From: Thermophilibacter provencensis
GTDB lineage: Bacteria > Actinomycetota > Coriobacteriia > Coriobacteriales > Atopobiaceae
Direction: 5' to 3'
NCBI RefSeq assembly: GCF_030372065.1
Contig: NZ_JAUDEA010000002.1
Location: forward strand, 1-64,000
Length of the DNA stretch: 64,000 nucleotides
Part shown: positions 36,098-45,140 of the stretch, piece after piece
Layout: every line of letters starts with the position of its first letter
Position numbering within the stretch: position 1 is the stretch's first letter
The notes under the pieces: model-generated
The model's input: the letters and a program-made list of their open reading frames with translations, nothing else
The model's database searches: none
What the model was told of the DNA's origin: nothing
Position numbers and translations under genes: made by a program

Positions 36098-36159
36098 CGG
36101 CACCGACATTCCGGCGAGAAGTTCCGCAAAGCGCACTTCTCGCGGGAAGGTCGGTGCCG
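36098..36159 (-). terminator. leuS terminator hairpin with conserved GAGAAGT core
   Basis: CGGCACCGAC (36098-36107) pairs with GTCGGTGCCG (36150-36159). Inside, GCGAGAAGT pairs with ACTTCTCGC around TCCGCAAAGCGC. It begins 20 bp beyond the leuS stop codon. No strong T tract follows, so termination efficiency is uncertain. The inner 26 bp are nearly identical to those of the two hairpins at 38801-38864 and 38888-38953. Confidence 0.7.
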
Positions 36160-36179
36160 CCCAACCCGTACGTATGGCT

Positions 36180-38741
36180 TTAGATGGCCACTATGTTGAC
36201 CAGGCGGCCCTTGATGACGATGACCTTCTTGATCTCCTTGCCGGCGAGCTGCTCGGCAACCGCGACCTTGGCGGCCTCGGCGACCTCGTCGTCGGTGGCG
36301 TCGGCGGCAACCGTCACGCGGCCGCGAACCTTGCCCTTGATCTGGACGGCAATCTCGACCTCGTCGGCCTTGGCGGCCGCGGCGTCAAACTCGGGCCAGG
36401 CGGCGTTGTAGACGGAGCCCTCCTGGGCGAGTGCCTTGTGCCAGAGCTCCTCGGCCCAGTGCGGGCAGATCGGGGCGAGCATGGTCACGATCGCGTGCGC
36501 CACGGCAAAGCAGAGCGCCGGGTCGCGCTGCTCGAGCGTCACGTCGTTCACGTACTTGGACGCGGCGTTGGTGATCTCCATGACGGCGGAGATGGCGGTG
36601 TTGAACTGACCGCGGTCGAAGTCGGTGGTGCACTTGATGCCCATGCCGTTGAGCGTGCGCCAGAGCTCCTTGCCCGCCGCGTCGAGGGTGCCCGCGCCCA
36701 CGGTGCCGGCGGCGGCGCCCTGGCTGAGCAGCCAGACGACGCGCCACGCGCGCTTGATGAAGCGGTTGGCGCCGGCGACGGCCTCCTCGTCCCAGTTGAA
36801 GTCCTTCTCGGGCGGGGCAATGAAGAGGATGGCCAGGCGCATGGTGTCTGCACCGTACGGCTCGATCACCGAGGACGGCGGCACGACGTTGCCCTTGGAC
36901 TTGGACATGGTGTCACCGTTGGCGTCCTTGACCATGCCCTGGCAGAGGAGGTTCTCAAAGGGCTCGTCGATGCCGATCATGCCGAGGTCGCGCAGGACCT
37001 TGGTGAAGAAGCGGCTGTAGAGCAGGTGCAGGATGGCGTGCTCGATGCCGCCGATGTAGTTGTCCACCGGCATCCAGCGGTCCACGGCCTCGCGCGAGAA
37101 GGGCAGCTCCTCGTTGTGCGGGTCGCAGTAGCGCAGGTAGTACCAGCTGGAGCACGTGAAGGTGTCCATGGTGTCGGTGATGCGCTTGGCGGGCTTGCCG
37201 CACTTGGGGCACGTGGTCTCGTAGAACGGCGCGTAGGCGGCGAGCGTCTCGCCGGCGCCGAGGTCGAGCGTGTCCGGCAGCGTGACGGGCAGGTCCTCGT
37301 AGGGCACCGGAACGTCACCGCAGTCGTCGCAGTGGATCATCGGGATGGGGTTGCCCCAGTAGCGCTGGCGGCTGATGAGCCAGTCGCGCAGGCGGAACTG
37401 CACCGTCTTGCGGCCGAGGCCCTGCTGCCCAAGCCACTCGATGATGGCGTCCACGGCCTCGGAGTGCTTGCCGCCCTTCATGCCGGTGAAGCGGCCGGAC
37501 TGCACGAGGTAGCCCTCGGCCTCCATCGCGTGGTCCCAGTCGACGGAGGTGACGACGAGCTCGCGCTGGTCCTTGAGCTGCTCGTAGAGCGGGTCGTCCT
37601 TCTCGCAGATGATCGGGGCAATCTCGAGGCCGTACTTCTTGGCGAAGTCGAAGTCGCGCTGGTCGCCGCAGGGAACGCCCATGACGGCGCCGGTGCCGTA
37701 GTCCATGAGGACGTAGTCGGCGACCCAGATGGGCGCCGGGCGGCCGTTCACGGGGTTGATCACGTAGCGGCCCGTGAAGACGCCGTGCTTCTCGCGCTCC
37801 GAGCCCTGGCGGTCGACCGAGGAGACCTTCTCTGCGGCGGCCTTGAGCTCGAGGAAGGCGGCCTCGTGCTCCGTGCCGGCAACGAGCTCCGCGGCAAGCG
37901 GGCTCTCGGGCGGCAGCAGGAAGAAGCTCACGCCAAAGAGCGTGTCCGGGCGCGTGGTGAAGACGGTGATCTTGGTGTCGGTGGGCGTCACGCCATCGAC
38001 GTCCGCCAGCGTGAAGTCGATCTCGGCGCCCTCGGAGCGACCGATCCAGTTGGCCTGCATCGCGCGGACGCGCTCGGGCCACTTGCCCTCGAGCTTCTTG
38101 AGGTCATCGAGGAGCTCCTGGGCGTAGTCGGTGATCTTGAAGTACCACTGGGAGAGGGCGCGCTTCTCGGGCACGGAGCCGCAGCGCCAGCACTTGCCGT
38201 CCACGACCTGCTCGTTGGCGAGGACCGTCTGGCAGCCGGGGCACCAGTTCACCGGCGAGTTGTCGCGGTAGACGAGGCCCTTCTCCCACATCTTGAGGAA
38301 GATCCACTGGCCCCACTTGTAGTACTCGGGGTCGCAGGTGTTGAACATGCGGTCGTAGTCATAGGAGAAGCCCATGCGGCGCATGGTCTTGGTGGCCTGC
38401 GCGATGTTCTGGTGGGTCCAGACGCTCGCCTGCGTGTTGTGCTTGATGGCGGCGTTCTCGGCGGGCAGGCCAAAGGCGTCGTAGCCCATCGGGTGCAGCA
38501 CGTCGAAGCCGCGCATGCGGGCCTGACGGGCCATGGCGTCGCCGATGGTGTAGTTGCGCGCGTGGCCCATGTGCAGGTCGCCCGAGGGGTACGGGAACAT
38601 CTCGAGCACGTACTTCTTGGGCTTCTCGGGGCTCTCCTCGGTCTTGTAGAGCTCCTCGGCGTCCCAGGCCGCCTGCCAGCGGGTCTCGATCTCCTCGGCG
38701 TCGTAGGCCGGGACCTCAAAGTTCTTCTCGGCGTCGCTCAT
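36180..38741 (-). CDS. leuS: Leucyl-tRNA synthetase
   Basis: An 853-residue class I synthetase. The HIGH motif appears as [12 protein letters not shown] and the KMSKS loop as [10 protein letters not shown]; the CP1 editing domain (residues about 230-430) and the C-terminal anticodon-binding region are complete. The ATG at 38739-38741 follows AAGGAG. Unlike ileS, there is no T-box upstream; a TACAAT box at about 38782-38787 on the minus strand is a likely -10. Confidence 0.97.
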   Translation of the reverse strand: MSDAEKNFEVPAYDAEEIETRWQAAWDAEELYKTEESPEKPKKYVLEMFPYPSGDLHMGHARNYTIGDAMARQARMRGFDVLHPMGYDAFGLPAENAAIKHNTQASVWTHQNIAQATKTMRRMGFSYDYDRMFNTCDPEYYKWGQWIFLKMWEKGLVYRDNSPVNWCPGCQTVLANEQVVDGKCWRCGSVPEKRALSQWYFKITDYAQELLDDLKKLEGKWPERVRAMQANWIGRSEGAEIDFTLADVDGVTPTDTKITVFTTRPDTLFGVSFFLLPPESPLAAELVAGTEHEAAFLELKAAAEKVSSVDRQGSEREKHGVFTGRYVINPVNGRPAPIWVADYVLMDYGTGAVMGVPCGDQRDFDFAKKYGLEIAPIICEKDDPLYEQLKDQRELVVTSVDWDHAMEAEGYLVQSGRFTGMKGGKHSEAVDAIIEWLGQQGLGRKTVQFRLRDWLISRQRYWGNPIPMIHCDDCGDVPVPYEDLPVTLPDTLDLGAGETLAAYAPFYETTCPKCGKPAKRITDTMDTFTCSSWYYLRYCDPHNEELPFSREAVDRWMPVDNYIGGIEHAILHLLYSRFFTKVLRDLGMIGIDEPFENLLCQGMVKDANGDTMSKSKGNVVPPSSVIEPYGADTMRLAILFIAPPEKDFNWDEEAVAGANRFIKRAWRVVWLLSQGAAAGTVGAGTLDAAGKELWRTLNGMGIKCTTDFDRGQFNTAISAVMEITNAASKYVNDVTLEQRDPALCFAVAHAIVTMLAPICPHWAEELWHKALAQEGSVYNAAWPEFDAAAAKADEVEIAVQIKGKVRGRVTVAADATDDEVAEAAKVAVAEQLAGKEIKKVIVIKGRLVNIVAI

Positions 38742-38800
38742 CTGCGTGACTCCTTTGTGTGCGATGGTCAACCGCTTGATTGTAGCAGCACCTCGGCTCA

Positions 38801-38864
38801 GGCGGTCGAACGTTCCTCCGAGAAGTGCGCTACGCGAAACTTCTCTACGGAACGTCCGACCGCC
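38801..38864. terminator. Hairpin with conserved GAGAAGT core, copy h1
   Basis: Outer arms GGCGGTCG-ACGTTCC and GGAACGT-CGACCGCC enclose GAGAAGTGCGC...AACTTCTC. The inner core is the inverse of the one in the next hairpin. It lies between guaB and leuS and may be a second terminator for guaB. Confidence 0.65.
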
Positions 38865-38887
38865 GTGATGAAGTTCAAGAAACGAAA

Positions 38888-38953
38888 GGCCTCCCGGATG
38901 TCTCGTAGAGAAGTTCCGCGTAGCGCACTTCTCGAAGAGACATCCGGGAGGCC
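38888..38953 (-). terminator. guaB terminator hairpin with conserved GAGAAGT core, copy h2
   Basis: GGCCTCCCGGATGTCTC pairs perfectly with GAGACATCCGGGAGGCC; the interior again has GAGAAGTTCCGC and GCGCACTTCTC. It starts 22 bp beyond the guaB stop. The minus strand then reads TTTCGTTTCTT, a passable T-rich tail. Confidence 0.8.
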
Positions 38954-38975
38954 GGCAGGTCCAGGTTCTTCTCGC

Positions 38976-40487
38976 CTAGCGATAGCTCACGCTGTGCTGG
39001 GAGTCCTTGACCACAACGTCGTGCGCGCCGCCCTCGACGATGGAGGTGGACGAGACGAGCGTCAGGCGCGCCTTCTCCTGCAGCTCCTTGATGGTCTTGG
39101 CGCCGCAGTTGCACATCGTGGACTTGATCTTGTAGATCGTCTGACCCACGCCCTCCTTGAGGGAGCCGGCGTAGGGCACGTAGGAGTCGACGCCCTCAAC
39201 GAAGCCCAGCTTGGAGGCGCCGCCCTGGTCGTAGCGCTGCCAGTTGCGGGCGCGCGCGGAGCCCTCGCCCCAGTACTCCTTCATGTACTGGCCGTTCACG
39301 TTCACGCGCTCGGTGGGGCTCTCGTCAAAGCGGGCGAAGTAGCGGCCGAGCATCATGAAGTCGGCACCCATGGCCAGCGCGAGCGTCATGTGGTAGTCGT
39401 AGACGATGCCGCCGTCGGAGCACACGGGCACGTAGACGCCGGTCTCCTCGTAGTACTTGTCGCGCGCGCGGCAGACGTCGATGACCGCCGAGGCTTGGCC
39501 GCGGCCGATGCCCTTGGTCTCGCGCGTGATGCAGATGGAGCCGCCGCCGATGCCCACCTTCACGAAGTCGGCGCCGCAGTCGGCAAGGAAGCGGAAGCCG
39601 TCGCCGTCGACAACGTTGCCCGCGCCGATCTTGACGGAGTCGCCGTAGTTGGCGCGGACCCACTCGATCGTGCGCTTCTGCCACTCGGAGAAGCCCTCGG
39701 AGGAGTCGATGCACAGCACGTCGGCGCCCGCCTCCACGAGCAGCGGCACGCGCTCGGCGTAGTCGCGCGTGTTGATGCCCGCGCCCACCATGTAACGCTT
39801 ATTGGCGTCGAGCAGCTCGTTGGGGTTGGACTTGTGCTGGTCATAGTCCTTGCGGAAGACGATGCCCATGAGGTGGTCGTTCTCGTCCACGACGGGCAGG
39901 GCGTTGAGCTTGTTGTCCCAGATGACGTCGTTGGCCTTCTTGAGGGTGATGTCCTTGTCACCCACGATGAGCTTCTCGCGCGGCGTCATGAACTCGCGGA
40001 CCTTCTTCTGGTGGTCGTCACGACTGGGACGGTAGTCGCGGCTGGTCACGATGCCGAGGAGCTTGCCACGGGAGGAGCCGTCGTCAGTGACGGGCATGGT
40101 GGAGTGGCCGGTGCGAGCCTTGAGCTCCATGACCTGCTCCATCGTCATGTCCGGCGTGAGCGTGGAGTCGGACTCCACGAAGCCGGCCTTGTGGTCCTTG
40201 ACGGCCTTGACCATGGCGGCCTCGGACTCGGGCGTCTGGTTGCCATAGATGAAGGCGAGGCCGCCCTCGATGGCGAGCGCCACGCCCATGTCAACGCCCG
40301 AGACGGACTGCATGATGGCCGAGACCATGGGAATGTTGAGGCTGAGCGCCGGCTCCTCGCCGCGACGGAACTTCACGAGCGGCGTCTTGAGCGAGACGTT
40401 GGCGGGAATGTTCTCCGCCGAGGAGTATCCGGGAACGAGCAGGTACTCGGAAAAGGTGTGGGACTCCCCCTCGAAGAACGTTGCCAT
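38976..40487 (-). CDS. guaB: IMP dehydrogenase
   Basis: A 503-residue enzyme that converts IMP to XMP, the committed step to GMP. The catalytic loop is [12 protein letters not shown] with the active cysteine, preceded by [10 protein letters not shown]. Two CBS domains (about residues 110-225) carry STMPVTDDG and [15 protein letters not shown]. The C-terminal region with [12 protein letters not shown] and a CNCGA segment near the end fits a recognised long-flap subgroup. It stands alone between the AraC gene (divergent) and leuS. Confidence 0.93.
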   Translation of the reverse strand: MATFFEGESHTFSEYLLVPGYSSAENIPANVSLKTPLVKFRRGEEPALSLNIPMVSAIMQSVSGVDMGVALAIEGGLAFIYGNQTPESEAAMVKAVKDHKAGFVESDSTLTPDMTMEQVMELKARTGHSTMPVTDDGSSRGKLLGIVTSRDYRPSRDDHQKKVREFMTPREKLIVGDKDITLKKANDVIWDNKLNALPVVDENDHLMGIVFRKDYDQHKSNPNELLDANKRYMVGAGINTRDYAERVPLLVEAGADVLCIDSSEGFSEWQKRTIEWVRANYGDSVKIGAGNVVDGDGFRFLADCGADFVKVGIGGGSICITRETKGIGRGQASAVIDVCRARDKYYEETGVYVPVCSDGGIVYDYHMTLALAMGADFMMLGRYFARFDESPTERVNVNGQYMKEYWGEGSARARNWQRYDQGGASKLGFVEGVDSYVPYAGSLKEGVGQTIYKIKSTMCNCGAKTIKELQEKARLTLVSSTSIVEGGAHDVVVKDSQHSVSYR

Positions 40488-40636
40488 GCGCTGGCTCCTC
40501 TCCCCGCCCGCGGCGGTTGGTTGGTTGAGTTCACCTCATTGTAACATCCGCTCACGGGTTTTTCAGGGGCCGTTTGCCGAGAAGTGCCAGCTCACGAGAA
40601 GGACATGCGAAGGGTGGTCGCAGGAGGCGAGCGCCG

Positions 40637-40642
40637 TATACT
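40637..40642 (+). promoter_or_regulatory. Candidate -10 box of the AraC-type gene
   Basis: TATACT lies 23 bp upstream of the proposed start. No good -35 is seen at the correct distance, which is common for activator-dependent promoters. Confidence 0.35.
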
Positions 40643-40664
40643 CGAAGCATCGAGAGGGGGCCTC

Positions 40665-41492
40665 ATGGAAAGTGCGCGCGTGGCCGCGGCGGTGCGGCAA
40701 ATCATGGACGAGACGGCAAGTCGGGCGACACGGGCGGGGCGCAACGTCCTCATGCTGGCGTGGTTCGAGGACGAGATGGGCGCGCTGCCGCGCAACCCCG
40801 GCGACTACGACATCATCTCGATGACGGCGCCGCTTGGCGGGCTTTGCGGAGACGCGTCGTGCCCGGACGCGGACCGCACGGTTTTTCTCGCCCTGTACTT
40901 CATGACCGATCGTTTTGTTCAAAGTCTCATGCCCATCGCGGACGAGGACTCACCGCTCTTTCACATGCTCACGACCACCGCTGCAAAGCGCCACCCCGTG
41001 CGCCGCGTCAGCACGCCCGACCCCAACAAGGAGCTCATGATCGACCTCTTTGCCGCCGCGGCGGTGGCCTACGTGGAGCGCCACGACGGCTGGGAGCAGC
41101 TGGTGGAGGCGCTCGGCGTCGCCATCATTGCCTTGGTCTCCCCTGTCATCCCCGAAGAGGCGCCGAAGGGTGCAGACGAGGTGCTCGCTGTTATCCTGCA
41201 GGAAATCTCCGCGCACCCGGAGTCCGTGAGCCTCTCTGCGCTGGCGCGGCGCTACTCATACAGCACCACGTACCTCTCCGAGCTCATCCATGAGCACTGC
41301 GGCATGACGTTCACCCAGCTCGTGGCCGAGCAGCGCATGGATCGAGCGGCAATGCTGCTGCGCGCGACGAATCTGCCGGTGCGCGAGGTGGCTAGGCAGG
41401 TGGGCTACTCGGGGACAAGCAACTTTTACCGCACTTTTAGAGCCCGTTTTGGGTGCGGTCCCGCCGAGTACCGAGCAGGTGCCAAAAAATAA
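40665..41492 (+). CDS. AraC/XylS-family transcriptional regulator
   Basis: A 275-residue regulator. The C-terminal 100 residues are a double helix-turn-helix (LSALARRYSYSTTYLSELIH and VREVARQVGYSGTSNFYRTF). The N-terminal half is a beta-rich sensor of unknown ligand (NPGDYDIISMTAPLGGL). The start ATG at 40665 follows GAGAGGGGG; an upstream in-frame start at 40584 is less likely. It is convergent with two ABC half-transporters, which it may control. The stop codon lies inside the left arm of a long inverted repeat. Confidence 0.85.
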   Translation: MESARVAAAVRQIMDETASRATRAGRNVLMLAWFEDEMGALPRNPGDYDIISMTAPLGGLCGDASCPDADRTVFLALYFMTDRFVQSLMPIADEDSPLFHMLTTTAAKRHPVRRVSTPDPNKELMIDLFAAAAVAYVERHDGWEQLVEALGVAIIALVSPVIPEEAPKGADEVLAVILQEISAHPESVSLSALARRYSYSTTYLSELIHEHCGMTFTQLVAEQRMDRAAMLLRATNLPVREVARQVGYSGTSNFYRTFRARFGCGPAEYRAGAKK

Positions 41493-41580
41493 CGGACATT
41501 GGTTTCCTAAAAATGGCTCGCAGAGAAGCGTTTTCCCAGTTGAGCAACTTTTTTAAGGAAAACAATGTCCGTTATTTTTA
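41484..41580. repeat. Stop-codon-spanning inverted repeat, ATAACGGACATTG type
   Basis: AAAAATAACGGACATTG and its inverse CAATGTCCGTTATTTTT, plus the inner TTTCCT/AGGAAA, form arms of about 24 bp with a single mismatch. The TAA stop of the AraC gene is inside the left arm. The loop of about 45 nt includes GAGAAGCG and TTTTCCCAGTTGA. With T runs at both ends it could terminate transcription from both sides. Confidence 0.8.
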
Positions 41581-41598
41581 CGCCGTCCCGACCAGACA

Positions 41599-43194
41599 TC
41601 ACTTGACGCGGGACAGGCGGCCGTCGCGGACCTCGTAGATGCGGTCGGCCGCCGCGTCAAGCTCGCCCGAGTGCATGATCGCCACGACGGTCTTGCGGCC
41701 GCGCAGGCCGGCGAGGTGGTCGCACAGGCGCGCCCGCACCCCGGCGTCGAGGTTCGCGAGCGGCTCGTCGAGAAGGACCACGGGCTCGGGGCGCGAGAGC
41801 GCGCGGAGGAGCCCCAGCTTCTGACGCTCGCCGAGGGAAAGGTTGAGCGGCTGGTCCGTGATGGCGCGCTCGGTCAGGTCGCCCAGGTCGAGTACGCGGG
41901 CCGCCTCCGGGTCCGCCGCGGCGCCGAGGAGATTGTAGGCGAGATTTCCGGGAAACACGGGAACGGGATAGGTGAGGTAGGCCGCATGGAGCGCCTCCAG
42001 CGAAAGCGCGGCCTGCCCGTCGAGGTCGGCTGGGTCTGAGAGCCCGCGCAGGAAGTCCAGCAGGCGGGACTTGCCCGAGCCGTTGGCGCCCTTCACCACC
42101 ACGAGCTCGCCGGGGCGCACCTCGAACTCCCCCGCCCAGAGGCGCTTGCCGTCCTCGTCGCGCGCGGGCGTCGCCCAGAGCGTTCCGTCGACACGCGCCG
42201 CGGGGTCACCGGAGCCCATTGTCGAGAGCGCCTCGAAGCCGGAGGGCTCCGCCGCAGCCGCGGCAACCTCACGCAGGCGCTCGACGTGCGGAATGTTTCC
42301 ACGAACCTGCGCCACGCGCTGCGCGATAGCAGTAAGCGGCGCCTGAACGAGCTGCGCAAGCGAGTACGCCACGAGCACCTGGCCCACGCCTGCCGCACCC
42401 AACACGCAACGCCACGCGGCAACGCCCATCATCGCCGCCGCGAGCGCGCAGGAGAGCAGCGCCGGGAGGTTGGAGATGAGCAGCTCGAGGAAGCGATAGC
42501 GAGTCACGGTGCACAGAAACGCCTCGGAGCGGTCGCGATAGCGCGCCGAGAAGTACCCCTCGGCGCCGGCCGCGTTGACGGCGCGCTTGTTCTCAACGAT
42601 GCGCTTGGACTCGCCGAGCCAGGCGTCCTGCACGGGGAGGATGTCGCGCTCGAGCTCGGCGAGCGAGCGCGTGGGAAGCCGCAGCGCGAGCCAGAGGACG
42701 GGCGCGTAGACGACGATAAGCGCCGCCATCAGCGGGTCGATCAGCGCCGTGATGGCCACGGTCCCCACCAGCGCCAGCACCGCCCCCGGGATGCGCACGC
42801 TGGCCCCGGCGTAGAGCAGCGTGCCGTAGGTGTCGGTCGAGTTCATGAGGACGTTCACGAAGTGGCCCTTCTCACGGCGCGCGAAGGCGCGCTGCGGGGC
42901 CGCGAGGATGTTCCTAGCGCAGGCCACGGCGCTATCGAGGAAGCGGCGCACCCCCAGCCACGTGGGCACCCACTCGCCAAGGAGAACCGTCGCGGCAACG
43001 GACGCCACTGCGAGGACGAGGGCGAGGGAGAGCGGCGTCCCGACGCCCGGTGCCCCGCTCGCAAGCACGTCGACGACGCGCCCAACGACGATGCTCGTCG
43101 CTGCGGCGAGCAGCGTGGACGCCGCGACGCCCACGGAGCGAGCGACATTGCGAATGCTTATGTCCACAATCGGGTATGTGCTCTTCTTAATCAT
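41599..43194 (-). CDS. ABC half-transporter (membrane plus ATPase), downstream copy
   Basis: A 531-residue exporter-type half-transporter: about six membrane helices in residues 15-300 and a compact ATPase domain with Walker A VKGANGSGKSRLLDFL, signature LNLSLGERQKLGLLRAL and Walker B PVVLLDEPLANLD. The ATG at 43192-43194 has only a modest ribosome site (GGTGG). It is the tandem paralogue of the next gene. They probably form a heterodimer. The last 313 bp of both genes (41605-41917 and 43275-43587) are identical base for base. The substrate is unknown; AraC-ABC-ABC cassettes elsewhere serve drug efflux or metal-siderophore uptake. Confidence 0.85.
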   Translation of the reverse strand: MIKKSTYPIVDISIRNVARSVGVAASTLLAAATSIVVGRVVDVLASGAPGVGTPLSLALVLAVASVAATVLLGEWVPTWLGVRRFLDSAVACARNILAAPQRAFARREKGHFVNVLMNSTDTYGTLLYAGASVRIPGAVLALVGTVAITALIDPLMAALIVVYAPVLWLALRLPTRSLAELERDILPVQDAWLGESKRIVENKRAVNAAGAEGYFSARYRDRSEAFLCTVTRYRFLELLISNLPALLSCALAAAMMGVAAWRCVLGAAGVGQVLVAYSLAQLVQAPLTAIAQRVAQVRGNIPHVERLREVAAAAAEPSGFEALSTMGSGDPAARVDGTLWATPARDEDGKRLWAGEFEVRPGELVVVKGANGSGKSRLLDFLRGLSDPADLDGQAALSLEALHAAYLTYPVPVFPGNLAYNLLGAAADPEAARVLDLGDLTERAITDQPLNLSLGERQKLGLLRALSRPEPVVLLDEPLANLDAGVRARLCDHLAGLRGRKTVVAIMHSGELDAAADRIYEVRDGRLSRVK

Positions 43195-43245
43195 GATTCC
43201 ACCAATCTGGCGCGCTCGCGCCTTAGGGATGACTCCAGCCGGAAC

Positions 43246-43275
43246 CTGTAAATGGGGACCGCCCACAATTAACAG
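43246..43275. repeat. REP-like dyad at an ABC gene stop codon
   Basis: CTGT...ACAG ends enclose AAATGGGGACC and the complementary-looking GCCCACAATTAA. The dyad is imperfect, about four mismatches in 15 bp. The stop codon of the upstream ABC gene (43269-43271) lies in it. The GGGGAC word links it to the other stop-codon elements. Confidence 0.5.
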
Positions 43276-44879
43276 ACGCGGGACAGGCGGCCGTCGCGGA
43301 CCTCGTAGATGCGGTCGGCCGCCGCGTCAAGCTCGCCCGAGTGCATGATCGCCACGACGGTCTTGCGGCCGCGCAGGCCGGCGAGGTGGTCGCACAGGCG
43401 CGCCCGCACCCCGGCGTCGAGGTTCGCGAGCGGCTCGTCGAGAAGGACCACGGGCTCGGGGCGCGAGAGCGCGCGGAGGAGCCCCAGCTTCTGACGCTCG
43501 CCGAGGGAAAGGTTGAGCGGCTGGTCCGTGATGGCGCGCTCGGTCAGGTCGCCCAGGTCGAGTACGCGGGCCGCCTCCGGGTCCGCCTCCCGGCCCAGCA
43601 GGTTCTCCGCGAGCGAGCCTGTTACCACGGGCACCGGGTACGTGAGGTAAGCTGCGTCAAGCGCCTCCGGCGCGAGCACGGCCTCGCCGTCGAGGTCAGC
43701 GAGGTCGGATAGCCCGCGCACGAGGTCGAGCAGGCGGGACTTTCCCGTTCCGTTGGCGCCCTTCACCACCACGAGCTCGCCGGGGCGCACCTCGAACTCC
43801 CCCGCCCAGAGCCGCTTGCCGTCCTCCCCGCGCGCGGGCGTCGCCCAGAGGGTTCCCTCCACGCGCGCCACCAGGTCCTTCTCGCCCGTCGAGAGCGCCT
43901 CGAAGCCGGAAGGCTCCCCGGCCTCACCGGCGTGCTCGCGCAGCAGAACGACGTTCGGACGGCTGGCAACATAGAAGCTCACGAACGAGCAGATGCCTGC
44001 CATGGGGGTCTGTAGCAGCGAGAAGAGCTGCCACGCCGCGACGACCGACCCGAGGCTCACCTGTCCCGCCGACCAGAGCGCCACGCACACGGCGAGCACC
44101 GCGACTTGAAGTGCCGGCGAGATGGCGGCAGGAAGCGTCGCCTGCACGGTGTCAGCGAGGCGATGCCGGCGGAGGAACGCGCGATACTCGTTCGTGCTCC
44201 CCTCAAAACGCTGCAGGTAGAACTCCTCGGCGGCGCCGGCGTTAGCCGCGCGCTTCTCCTCCACGAGGCGACGGACTTCCTCCTGCCAGGCCTCACTCGC
44301 GGGCATCATCTCCATGAGCAGGCGCCCGGCGGAGTGCATGGGGCCCCAGTTGACCGCAAAGTACACGGCCAGGCCACAGAGAAAGACGAGCACGAGCAGG
44401 ACGTCGATCGCCGTGGCGCAGCCCAGCAGCGCCACGACCGCGATCGCGTACCCCACCGCGTTCACGTTCAGGTAGACCGCCATGGCACCGTAACCAAACG
44501 CCGCAGCGTTCACCACGTTCAGGAAGTGGCCGGCGTCGTGGCGCTCAAAGGCGCGCTGCGGCATGGCGAGCAGCTGGTCGATCGCCCCGTCGGAGGCCTC
44601 CACCTCCGCGCGGAGGTTGGCCTTGAGCGGGAGCCAGTCATCGAGGGCGAACTTCGCGAGCGCGGCCGCGAGCGACACGCCGAGAAACGTCGTCAGACGC
44701 GCCACAATCTCACCGAGCGTGAGCCCGCCCGATGCAAGCCCGTCCACGATCGCGCCCAGCAGGTACGCCGCGCCCGCCGAGAGCACGGTCCCAGAAGCCA
44801 CGCCGAGTGCCAGCATAAGGTTGTGCACGCTCGGCCTAAAGAGCGGGTATGCCTTCCCGCCTGAGGTTCTTCTTGTCAT
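43269..44879 (-). CDS. ABC half-transporter (membrane plus ATPase), upstream copy
   Basis: A 536-residue half-transporter with about six helices in residues 20-300 and an ATPase domain with VKGANGTGKSRLLDLVRGL, LNLSLGERQKLGLLRAL and PVVLLDEPLANLD. The ATG at 44877-44879 follows AAGGAG. The membrane domain differs clearly from its partner while the 3' 313 bp are identical, which points to gene conversion or a recent partial duplication. The ATPase linker also shares long near-identical stretches (VRPGELVVVKGANG). Confidence 0.87.
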   Translation of the reverse strand: MTRRTSGGKAYPLFRPSVHNLMLALGVASGTVLSAGAAYLLGAIVDGLASGGLTLGEIVARLTTFLGVSLAAALAKFALDDWLPLKANLRAEVEASDGAIDQLLAMPQRAFERHDAGHFLNVVNAAAFGYGAMAVYLNVNAVGYAIAVVALLGCATAIDVLLVLVFLCGLAVYFAVNWGPMHSAGRLLMEMMPASEAWQEEVRRLVEEKRAANAGAAEEFYLQRFEGSTNEYRAFLRRHRLADTVQATLPAAISPALQVAVLAVCVALWSAGQVSLGSVVAAWQLFSLLQTPMAGICSFVSFYVASRPNVVLLREHAGEAGEPSGFEALSTGEKDLVARVEGTLWATPARGEDGKRLWAGEFEVRPGELVVVKGANGTGKSRLLDLVRGLSDLADLDGEAVLAPEALDAAYLTYPVPVVTGSLAENLLGREADPEAARVLDLGDLTERAITDQPLNLSLGERQKLGLLRALSRPEPVVLLDEPLANLDAGVRARLCDHLAGLRGRKTVVAIMHSGELDAAADRIYEVRDGRLSRVC

Positions 44880-44977
44880 GTTCTTCTCCTTCCACGATGC
44901 TGGAACCATCGTAGAGACGAGAAGTACGCCGCAGGTCAGAACAGCGCCACGTCCGAAACCGCGTCACTCAGCACCCG

Positions 44978-45014
44978 AAAAATCGGCGCACCCCCACAGC
45001 AGGAGTGCGCCGAA
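44978..45014 (-). terminator. Rho-independent terminator for the ileS-lspA-rluD-glycosyltransferase unit
   Basis: On the minus strand TTCGGCGCACTCC pairs with GGGGGTGCGCCGA around a short loop and is followed by TTTTT. It lies 127 bp past the glycosyltransferase stop, and the space between is filled by the palindromic element 45029-45140. Confidence 0.82.
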
Positions 45015-45028
45015 TCTTTGGATTGGCA

Positions 45029-45140
45029 GGCAAAAGGGGACGTGTTATTTCTCTCAGAGTTTTTGGGACAGGCCTGCCCACGCAAATTTGGGCAGGCCTG
45101 TCCCAAAAACTCTGAGAGAAATAACACGTCCCCTTTTGCC
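45029..45140. repeat. Perfect 112-bp palindrome with 52-bp arms, directly after a stop codon
   Basis: The left arm 45029-45080 and right arm 45089-45140 are identical in all 52 positions and are separated by the 8-bp loop CGCAAATT. Words inside are AAAAGGGGACGTGTTATTT, CTCTCAGAG and GGGACAGGCCTGCCC. The glycosyltransferase stop codon (45141-45143) abuts the right arm with no spacer. It separates that gene from its own terminator, so it looks like an insertion. It has no coding capacity. Confidence 0.92.

Noticed and set aside
38742-38975. T-box upstream of leuS
   Set aside because: No AGAGTA-type stem I start, no TGGN bulge and no leucine specifier are seen; the region is filled by two hairpins with the GAGAAGT core.
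35901-40544. A 4.6-kb open frame on the plus strand across leuS and guaB
   Set aside because: It is antisense to two certain genes. The codon bias of the minus-strand genes (few TTA, CTA and TCA codons) removes stops from this frame. It starts inside the hairpin array and has a low-complexity Val/Leu/Gly/His/Asp composition.
45029-45140. Palindrome as the normal terminator of the glycosyltransferase gene
   Set aside because: It has no T tract after the stem, and a separate, classical terminator lies at 44978-45014.
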